A stretch of DNA of 5,170 bases from an uncultured beta proteobacterium. GTDB lineage: Bacteria; Pseudomonadota; Gammaproteobacteria; Burkholderiales; Burkholderiaceae_C. The stretch covers positions 1 through 5,170 of the forward strand of contig CAIYNH010000911.1 in the NCBI GenBank assembly GCA_903927495.1, written 5' to 3'. Both the position numbers and the translations under genes were made by a program. Positions 1 to 5,170 of this stretch are shown piece after piece (within the stretch, counting starts at the first letter, position 1; every line of letters starts with the position of its first letter). The notes beneath the pieces are model-generated. The model was not told the origin of the DNA. It saw nothing but the letters and a program-made list of their open reading frames with translations, and searched no databases.

Positions 1-313
1 AAGCGGGGCAGCAATAAAACCATTCAGCAGTTCAGTAGCTAACGCCACGACCACCATCAGCACGGCACCCAATACCGTCAGCAGCATCTTTCTGGGAGGT
101 GCCATTAATAGCGCGATCAATAGCATTGGCTCCGCCAGCAGCATGACTGGCACCTACAAGGTCACCCTGGTGGTGACCAATCTTCAGCTGACTCAGGCCA
201 ATGGCACTTCGTTCAATACGTACCAGGTAGATGTGCCAACATCTTTAGCCAATAGCAGCGTCAGATCAACTGTAGGTTTGGGACTTGAAGGCTATGTTAC
301 CTTGACACCGTAG
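1..313 (+). CDS. C-terminal part of an unrecognised Ser/Thr/Asn-rich, probably exported protein (5' end outside window)
   Basis: An open frame (codons begin at base 2) runs without a stop from the window edge to TAG at 311-313, giving about 103 residues of a C-terminus. No start codon is needed because the gene begins upstream of the window. The composition is rich in Ser, Thr, Asn, Ala and Gly and very poor in charged residues. There is an Ala/Ser/Ile/Gly segment (…GGAINSAINSIGSASS…) and then alternating hydrophobic and polar residues (…TYKVTLVVTNLQL…, ending …GLEGYVTLTP) that suggest beta strands. No cysteines and no membrane helix are visible. This resembles the beta-rich end of a secreted, surface or periplasmic protein, but I do not recognise the family and assign no function. 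A short ORF with a lipoprotein signal follows on the same strand, so the two could share a transcript. That the frame is coding is likely from its length and composition; its role is unknown. Confidence 0.6.
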   Translation, partial: SGAAIKPFSSSVANATTTISTAPNTVSSIFLGGAINSAINSIGSASSMTGTYKVTLVVTNLQLTQANGTSFNTYQVDVPTSLANSSVRSTVGLGLEGYVTLTP

Positions 314-371
314 CGGCGATTTTTGCATGAAGACTGACTTCACCAAGTTCAACACACCGACCCTCAACATC

Positions 372-518
372 ATGAAAACACTTTATCTTCTAAGCTTGCT
401 TATATTACTTCTGGTGGCCTGTGGTGGCGGTACTGCCACCGATGGAACAAATGGCACTGTAACTGGAAAAAACGGTAACTCAGCAGTGTTCCAGGAGCCA
501 CCAGTACCGGGAAGGTAG
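372..518 (+). CDS. Very short lipoprotein-like ORF, probably truncated or decaying
   Basis: From the ATG at 372 the frame encodes 48 residues beginning MKTLYLLSLLILLLVAC: a Lys at position 2, a strong hydrophobic core and a lipobox L-V-A-C with Cys17 as the expected lipidated residue. Gly, not Asp, follows the Cys, which fits sorting to the outer membrane in the classical rule. The mature part would be only about 32 residues, a Gly/Thr/Asn-rich linker (GGGTATDGTNGTVTG) ending …EPPVPGR before TAG at 516-518. Lipoproteins normally have a folded domain after such a linker, and none is present here. An in-frame ATG at 327 would add 15 residues ahead of the signal peptide, so 372 is preferred. Neither start has a clear Shine-Dalgarno sequence. 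The signal-peptide bases are AT-rich compared with the signalling genes. It may be a small entericidin-like lipoprotein or the 5' remnant of a larger broken gene; I favour the remnant. Confidence 0.5.
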   Translation: MKTLYLLSLLILLLVACGGGTATDGTNGTVTGKNGNSAVFQEPPVPGR

Positions 519-690
519 TTCCCAGCCCTAGCCATTATTCTGGTCAGCACAGCTTCAATATTTGTATGCTCCACTGCAAAACTCCCGCGACGAGTGTGTC
601 TGAGATTTGATCCCGGGGTGGCACAAACCTCAATCAATGCTGCACTTGCCCGCGCCCCCAACAAGGTGCATGTGGGGTTGGTGGGCGCTG
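519..690. other. Convergent intergenic region without a supported gene
   Basis: These 172 bases lie between the stop of the rightward lipoprotein-like ORF and the stop of the leftward GGDEF-EAL gene. Apart from the hairpin at 652-688 no RNA gene or repeat is evident. Two rightward frames stay open through part of it: one from 479 to the TGA at 608-610, and one in the lipoprotein frame from 519 to the TGA at 744-746, which runs into the end of the convergent gene. Neither has a start or a recognisable domain. They may be remnants of a decayed lipoprotein gene or chance open frames. Confidence 0.5.
652..688 (-). terminator. GC-rich hairpin just after the GGDEF-EAL stop codon, possible transcription end
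   Basis: Bases 652-662 pair with 677-688: 11 base pairs with a single bulged base at 682 and a 14-base loop. On the minus strand the hairpin begins two bases after the TGA (691-693) of the GGDEF-EAL gene, where a terminator would be expected. No U-rich run follows on the minus strand, nor on the plus strand, so it is not a canonical intrinsic terminator. It could act as an RNA-stabilising 3' stem, a Rho-assisted end or a weak bidirectional stop. Confidence 0.4.
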
Positions 691-3264
691 TCAGGACGGA
701 TCGACTGTCAAACGCTGTAACAGCGCTTCAAACTCTGGCGCGCTGACTGGCCTGGAGTAAAAATAGCCCTGCGCGTAGTCGCAACCTGCAGTGGCTAGCA
801 AGTCCCGCTGCAAGGCGGTTTCCACGCCTTCGGCAATCACCTTCATGCCCAGGGCGTGCGCCATCACAATAATTGCATTGCACAGTGCCAGGTCAGTTGA
901 GCCGGCGATCAGGTGGCGTACAAACGATTGGTCGATCTTGACAAAATCGATGTCGAATTTTTGCAGGTACGAGAGCGACGAATAGCCGGTGCCAAAGTCG
1001 TCCAGTGACACGCCGATACCTTCGTCACTGAGTTGCAGCAGTTGTTCGATCACGCCATCACTCGTTGAAAGCAGCAAGCCCTCGGTGATTTCAACCACGA
1101 TACTGTCACCGGTCAATCCGATCGATCGAAGTTGGTCAATCCAGGGTTGGTGCGCTGCGTTTGGACTCTGAAACTGCACGGGTGACTTGTTGACGCTGAT
1201 CTGGAATTGTGGATGCAGTTTCTGGCGCCAAATTTGTACCTGTTGGGCCGCTTGCCGAAATATCCATTCTCCAATATCGACAATCAGGCCACTGGACTCG
1301 GCAATGGGAATGAAATCTGCGGGGCTGACCAGTCCACGCGTGGGGTGTTGCCAGCGAATCAGGGCTTCGGCCTTGTGAATGCTGCCGCTTACCAGTTCGA
1401 CGATGGGTTGATAGACCACCCGGAACTGCTCTGCGACCAGCGCCTCACGTAGATCGTGGGTGAGGCGAACACGTTTTTGCGCCGCTTGTTGCAGCGCCGG
1501 CGTAAAAAAGCTGAAGCGGTTGCGTCCCGCACCTTTGGCTACATATAAAGCCTGGTCAGCATTTTTCAGTAACTCTTCGACTTCAGTGGCATCGCCAGGA
1601 TAGACCGTGACACCAATGCTGGCTGAGACAAAGACCTGCTCCTGCTCAAGATGAAATGCCTCACCCAACATTCGCAGCAGCTTCAGCAGGATTTTTTCCA
1701 GATGGTCGGTGGTCTGCAGTTCGGTGACCAGCACCGTGAACTCGTCGCCGCCCATCCGGGCCACGGTGTCGACTTCACGCACGCAGCGCTGGATGCGCTG
1801 GGCGGCTTCAATCAGCAAATCGTCACCCCGGTTGTGGCCCAGTGTGTCGTTGACTTCCTTGAAATGGTCCAGGTCAATGAACAAAATAGCCAGTTGCAAT
1901 CCGTCGCGGCGCGACTTTTTAAGCTCTTGCTCCAAACGTTCGCGCAACATGCGCCGGTTTGGCAAGTTGGTCAATATATCAAAATGGGCCTGTTGCCAAA
2001 TCAGGGATTCAGCATTTTTACGTTCGGTAATGTCAGTGTGGGTACCGATCATGCGCAGCGGTTTGTCCTGCGCGTCGCGTGTGATAACCATGCCACGCGA
2101 CAGCACCCACTTCCAGGTACCGTTCTTGCATAGGATGCGGTGCTCGTTGGTATAGGTGGGTGTCAGTCGGTCAAAGTGGGCTTGCTGGTCGCGTTGCTGC
2201 TGTGCAATGTCTTGCGGATGGGTGCGCTGTTCGAGCTCCTGCACATGGTGGCGGAGTTCGCCCTCGGAAAATCCGTAGATTCGCAACAAGTTCGGCGACA
2301 GGTATTCCGCTCCGGTTTGCACCTGCCAGTCCCACAAACCATCGCCGATGCTCTCCATCGCCAGTTTCCAGCGCTCTTCACTCTCACGCAGGGCGGCTTC
2401 GGTCTGTCTGCGCCGGGTAACGTCCTGAACGATGGCCATGCGCTTGATTGGGCGGCCATTCTCCCAGGTGGTGGTGCCCATGGAATGAACCCAGATGTGA
2501 CGGCCGGTGGCGGTGATCATCTCAACTTCAAAGTCATGCGACTTGGGTTGACGCACGACATCGGCGTACGATTCCTTCACCAACGCTAACGACTCTGGGG
2601 TAAGGAATTGTTTGATCGAGGCCTGGCCAGGCGGGTGTTGTTGTGGCGTGGTTTCGAACAGGCGATAAATTCCATCGGTCCAGGTTTCCTGAAGTGTGAT
2701 CAGATTAATTTCCCAGCCGCCCATTTGCGCGAGAGCTTGCGTGGCAAACAGCAGTTGGTTGAGTCGCTTACGGGCACTCTCGGCCTGCACATAGTCGGTG
2801 ACATCGGCAAAGGTGCGTACCATGCCCCCGGTATCAAGCGGCTGCGACCTGACTTCAAGGGTGCGCCCAGCGTGCGTTTTGCGCAGATAGTGAAGCGGCA
2901 ACTCACCGAGGCCCTCTGCTTTCACATAAGCGCGTGCACCGGTCTCAACCCATTGCGCATCAGGGCCAAAGTCCCCACGGTCAGCCTGAAACCTGCTCAG
3001 CACCTGCAGCGAGGGTTGACTTGCCAGAAACTTGGCCGGCACGTCAAGCAATTCGCAGACTCTGGCATTGAACAAAATGACCCGTGCCTGTGCGTCGAAG
3101 ACCAGAATTCCCTGCGTGATGTGCGTCAGCGTGGTTTGCAACAAACTGGTTTTATCAAGCAGTTGGGCACTAAGCTGGCGCGACTGCGCCTCCGCTGACA
3201 CCGCCGAAGAATGGGGGTTAGAAGACGCTGAATCGCTTGAAGAAAATGATGGCTCGAAGTTCAC
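691..3264 (-). CDS. PAS-PAS-PAS-GGDEF-EAL cyclic-di-GMP diguanylate cyclase/phosphodiesterase
   Basis: An 857-residue protein without a signal peptide or membrane helix, so probably cytoplasmic. After a Ser-rich N-terminus (1-28) come a PAS_7-like domain (about 46-158, with a typical RGDFG), a second PAS/PAC (about 175-285) and a third (about 300-414, ending THTDITERK). The GGDEF domain (about 425-585) has the opening DILTNLPNRR, metal-binding Asp464, N472/D473, an intact GGDEF at 505-509 and an RxxD inhibitory site (R496-D499) five residues before it. The EAL domain (about 600-850) keeps E633 of EAL, N692, E725, D755/D756 of DDFGTG, K776, E812 and Q832. Both c-di-GMP synthesis and hydrolysis are therefore chemically possible; which dominates cannot be read from sequence. 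The start is GTG at 3264, with an in-frame TAG two codons upstream ruling out a longer form; no clear Shine-Dalgarno is seen. It lies 60 bp after the histidine kinase on the same strand and may be co-transcribed with it. The PAS ligands or cofactors are unknown. Confidence 0.95.
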   Translation of the reverse strand: MNFEPSFSSSDSASSNPHSSAVSAEAQSRQLSAQLLDKTSLLQTTLTHITQGILVFDAQARVILFNARVCELLDVPAKFLASQPSLQVLSRFQADRGDFGPDAQWVETGARAYVKAEGLGELPLHYLRKTHAGRTLEVRSQPLDTGGMVRTFADVTDYVQAESARKRLNQLLFATQALAQMGGWEINLITLQETWTDGIYRLFETTPQQHPPGQASIKQFLTPESLALVKESYADVVRQPKSHDFEVEMITATGRHIWVHSMGTTTWENGRPIKRMAIVQDVTRRRQTEAALRESEERWKLAMESIGDGLWDWQVQTGAEYLSPNLLRIYGFSEGELRHHVQELEQRTHPQDIAQQQRDQQAHFDRLTPTYTNEHRILCKNGTWKWVLSRGMVITRDAQDKPLRMIGTHTDITERKNAESLIWQQAHFDILTNLPNRRMLRERLEQELKKSRRDGLQLAILFIDLDHFKEVNDTLGHNRGDDLLIEAAQRIQRCVREVDTVARMGGDEFTVLVTELQTTDHLEKILLKLLRMLGEAFHLEQEQVFVSASIGVTVYPGDATEVEELLKNADQALYVAKGAGRNRFSFFTPALQQAAQKRVRLTHDLREALVAEQFRVVYQPIVELVSGSIHKAEALIRWQHPTRGLVSPADFIPIAESSGLIVDIGEWIFRQAAQQVQIWRQKLHPQFQISVNKSPVQFQSPNAAHQPWIDQLRSIGLTGDSIVVEITEGLLLSTSDGVIEQLLQLSDEGIGVSLDDFGTGYSSLSYLQKFDIDFVKIDQSFVRHLIAGSTDLALCNAIIVMAHALGMKVIAEGVETALQRDLLATAGCDYAQGYFYSRPVSAPEFEALLQRLTVDPS

Positions 3265-3324
3265 GCGCTAATTGTGCAGTATTCAAAGGACCGAATCGAA
3301 GAGAGATGGGTTGCCAAACCGGCA

Positions 3325-4749
3325 TCATGCTACCAGTGGCAGGTCAAGGCACACCTTCAAGCCATGATCATGTGCAGTCTGTGCACTGGCAGTGCCGCCA
3401 TGCCGACGTGCGATCTCGCTCACAATCGCCAACCCCAGGCCGCAGCCGCCAGGCAAGTCACTGGCGCGCCAGAATCGCTCAAAGACGTGCGGCAGGTCTT
3501 GTGCAGATAAGCCGGGGCCGTTGTCTTCAACTTCGATCGTTACGCCTGCTCCGGTTTGTTGCACCCGCAGAGTCACCACGCTGTTGGCACCGGCATAGTT
3601 CAAGGCGTTGTTAATCAAATTGTTCAATGCCTCGCGCAGCAGTAGCGCCTCCCCCATGACCATGACACTGTTTTGCCCCTCATAGCCCAGATCCACACCA
3701 ACCTTGAGTGCGCGCGGTGTCCATTCGCGGGCCAAGTCGCGGGCCAGCACGGCCACGTCCAGCGTTTGTAGCTTGACCTCGACTTCGTTGCGCGCCAGCG
3801 ATAGCAACTGGTGTACCAGGTGGGCGCTGCGCTGCGCTCCTGCCAGTACTTTGGTCAGGCGCGAGCGCAGTGCCTGGGGATCGGTCTCGGTAAGTGCCAA
3901 TTCGGTCTGGCTGATCAACCCGGCCAGCGGCGTGCGCAACTGGTGAGCTGCATCATTCAAAAAACGCTTTTCCTGACCCAAACTTCGTCTCACGGCAGAC
4001 AGCAACTGGTTCACCGCCCCGGCCAGTGCATGGACCTCCTGCGGTGCCTGGGTCATCTCGATGGGTGACAGGTCTGACAATACCTGCTCGCGCCGGACTC
4101 CCAGTTGTGCTTGAAGTCGTGTCAGCGGTTGCAGTCCGCGCGAAATGCCACCATACACCAGCACACTAAGAACCGAGCCCAACAACAGCAATGGCGCGAG
4201 CATGTCGGCAATCAGCTCAGTGGTGAGGCGCTGTTGCACCGCCAGGCTCTTTGCCACCTGCACGCGCAAGCGCTGGGGTGAAGCATCTTCCCCGTAATTC
4301 ACTTCGAGCAGTGCCACCCGCATTGGTTTGCCTTCAAGCGTTACGTTGTAAAGCAGTGGATCAATGCCGATCAAAGCAACCCCACCTGTCGGTCCTGGCA
4401 ACTTGCCATTGCCGATCAAAAAACTGCCCGGGGGTGATGACACCATGTAGGTCACCCGGTCGTTCGGATCTTGTTCGATGATGTCTTGCGCGGCGCGCGG
4501 AAAGTCAATCAGCAACCCGGAGCCAATTGGCTTGACCTGGCGCGACAAGGAGCGCACAGACTGCGTGAGCGACTGGTCAATGGCTTTTTCAGCATAGTTC
4601 AATGCAATACGGTAGGCTAGCGCACCACCCACCAAAAAAAGCACCAGTTGCGGCAGCAGCAGCCACAGCAGCAATTGGCGTTTGAGCGACAGCCCTTGCG
4701 TCGAGGCGGGCACAGTGGCCACCACGGCAACCGGGCCTGCCGGGTTCAT
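3325..4749 (-). CDS. TctE-type membrane sensor histidine kinase (2CSK_N sensor region)
   Basis: A 474-residue inner-membrane kinase expected to autophosphorylate on His and pass the phosphate to the regulator encoded just upstream. There is a short cytoplasmic N-terminus, TM1 at about 25-47, a periplasmic segment of about 130 residues (48-181) matching the 2CSK_N pattern of TctE-like kinases (ALAYRIA…DQSLTQSVRSLS…, …LIDFP…), then TM2 at about 182-200 and a HAMP-like linker. The H-box FLNDAAHQLRTPLAG places the phospho-acceptor at His269. The ATPase domain has the N-box (NNLINNALNYA, 376-386), the G1 box DNGPGL (409-414), the F-box FERFWR (423-428) and the G2 box GGCGLGL (434-440). All key motifs are intact and the length is normal for the family. 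The ATG overlaps the regulator's TGA (ATGA), which fixes the start and implies translational coupling. TctE relatives sense tricarboxylates or similar organic acids; the ligand here is unknown, and no tct transporter gene lies in the window, so no symbol is given. Confidence 0.93.
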   Translation of the reverse strand: MNPAGPVAVVATVPASTQGLSLKRQLLLWLLLPQLVLFLVGGALAYRIALNYAEKAIDQSLTQSVRSLSRQVKPIGSGLLIDFPRAAQDIIEQDPNDRVTYMVSSPPGSFLIGNGKLPGPTGGVALIGIDPLLYNVTLEGKPMRVALLEVNYGEDASPQRLRVQVAKSLAVQQRLTTELIADMLAPLLLLGSVLSVLVYGGISRGLQPLTRLQAQLGVRREQVLSDLSPIEMTQAPQEVHALAGAVNQLLSAVRRSLGQEKRFLNDAAHQLRTPLAGLISQTELALTETDPQALRSRLTKVLAGAQRSAHLVHQLLSLARNEVEVKLQTLDVAVLARDLAREWTPRALKVGVDLGYEGQNSVMVMGEALLLREALNNLINNALNYAGANSVVTLRVQQTGAGVTIEVEDNGPGLSAQDLPHVFERFWRASDLPGGCGLGLAIVSEIARRHGGTASAQTAHDHGLKVCLDLPLVA

Positions 4750-5170
4750 CGCGAGGTCGACTCCAGCATGTAGCCCAGACCACGCACGTTGCGGATGTTG
4801 AGCCCGGAGTCGTCGAGCTTGCGGCGCAATCGATGGATGTAGACCTCCAGCGCGTTCGATACGCCACCGGCACCATCGCTGGGGTCAGATTGCCAGGTCT
4901 CCAGTACATCCTCGCGGCTGATGACGTGTCCGGCGTTGCGTACCAACAAGGACAGGAGTGACCACTCGCGTTGGGTCAGCTCGATCGGCTGGTCGTCCAG
5001 CCAAGCCTGTGGCAGCGTGGCATCAACCCGCAGACGCTGGGTTTTGTCACTGGCCAGTTCCAGCGAGCCCCCAAAAGCAGGTAGGCGAGCCCGCCGCAAC
5101 AGCGCCCCCAGACGGGCTTGCAATTCGGCCATGCTGAAGGGTTTGGTCAGGTAATCGTCGGCACCGGCGT
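4746..5170 (-). CDS. OmpR/TctD-family response regulator, C-terminal part (5' end outside window)
   Basis: The frame is open to the right edge of the window, giving the last 141 residues; the gene starts outside, so the internal ATG at 5132 is not the true start. The visible part opens with the end of the receiver domain, AGADDYLTKPF, containing the conserved Lys of the phosphorylation switch (Lys-Pro); the phospho-acceptor Asp lies off the window. A winged-helix DNA-binding domain of OmpR type follows: LTQREWSLLSLLVRNAG, then SREDVLE, the recognition-helix region NALEVYIHRLRRKL and the wing IRNVRGLGYML before the stop. It should bind DNA as a phosphorylated dimer and act as the cognate partner of the overlapping kinase gene. 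Regulator first and kinase second, with an ATGA overlap, is the usual tctD-tctE order. Its targets, promoter and true start cannot be seen. Confidence 0.93.
   Translation of the reverse strand, partial: AGADDYLTKPFSMAELQARLGALLRRARLPAFGGSLELASDKTQRLRVDATLPQAWLDDQPIELTQREWSLLSLLVRNAGHVISREDVLETWQSDPSDGAGGVSNALEVYIHRLRRKLDDSGLNIRNVRGLGYMLESTSR
4761..4764 (-). promoter_or_regulatory. Candidate ribosome binding site for the histidine kinase inside the regulator gene
   Basis: A GGAG on the minus strand lies 11 bases before the kinase ATG (4749-4747), within the last codons of the response regulator. The spacing is slightly long, but together with the ATGA stop/start overlap it fits translational coupling of regulator and kinase. 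Confidence 0.4.

Noticed and set aside
302..331. TTGACA at 302-307 as the -35 box of a promoter for the lipoprotein-like ORF
   Set aside because: No acceptable -10 box lies at 16-18 bp spacing (the best is CATGAA, 3 of 6 matches), and the hexamer falls within the coding end of the upstream gene.
434..440. Cysteine in the kinase G2 box (residues 434-440, about bases 3430-3450) as a defect
   Set aside because: The glycines needed for ATP binding are kept (G437 and G439 in GLGL), so the site should be functional. The interval given here is residue numbers, not bases.
190..460. Short repeated string AATGGCACT at about 198 and 451
   Set aside because: Nine bases repeated once, encoding Asn-Gly-Thr in both low-complexity proteins; this fits composition rather than a repeat element.
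383..664. Leftward 93-residue open frame downstream of the GGDEF-EAL gene
   Set aside because: It is antisense to the clear lipoprotein signal peptide, starts inside the hairpin, has no ribosome binding site and shows no recognisable domain; its composition looks like a shadow frame.
1651..2133. Rightward 160-residue open frame
   Set aside because: It lies wholly antisense to the conserved GGDEF domain, whose motifs are intact on the other strand.
2608..3198. Rightward 196-residue open frame
   Set aside because: It lies antisense to the first and second PAS domains of the GGDEF-EAL protein; no domain or upstream signal supports it.

Overview
The window looks like a chromosomal segment of a Gram-negative betaproteobacterium, most likely Burkholderiales/Comamonadaceae-like. 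This is an inference from the moderately high GC of the signalling genes, a TctD/TctE-type two-component pair, a PAS_7-type sensor domain and a multi-PAS GGDEF-EAL protein. No rRNA or tRNA, or other marker gene, is present to confirm it.

Layout: two blocks of genes converge at about 519-690. On the left, reading rightwards, are the C-terminal end of an unrecognised Ser/Thr/Asn-rich, probably secreted or surface protein (1-313) and a very short ORF with a textbook lipoprotein signal peptide and lipobox (372-518). The short ORF looks truncated or decayed. On the right, reading leftwards, three signalling genes follow one another: an OmpR/TctD-type response regulator whose 5' end lies beyond the window (4746-5170), a TctE-type membrane histidine kinase overlapping it by ATGA (3325-4749), and, 60 bp further on, a large cytoplasmic PAS-PAS-PAS-GGDEF-EAL protein (691-3264). 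A GC-rich hairpin lies directly after its stop codon (652-688).

How they may work together: the kinase has a 2CSK_N periplasmic sensor region, typical of kinases that respond to small carboxylates, and should phosphorylate the adjacent regulator. The co-oriented c-di-GMP enzyme has complete catalytic signatures for both synthesis and hydrolysis, plus an RxxD inhibitory site. If all three genes are co-transcribed, an extracellular nutrient signal could feed into c-di-GMP-controlled behaviour such as motility, adhesion or biofilm. That link is inferred from gene order only. No CRISPR array, insertion sequence, tRNA, phage gene or clearly new system was seen.
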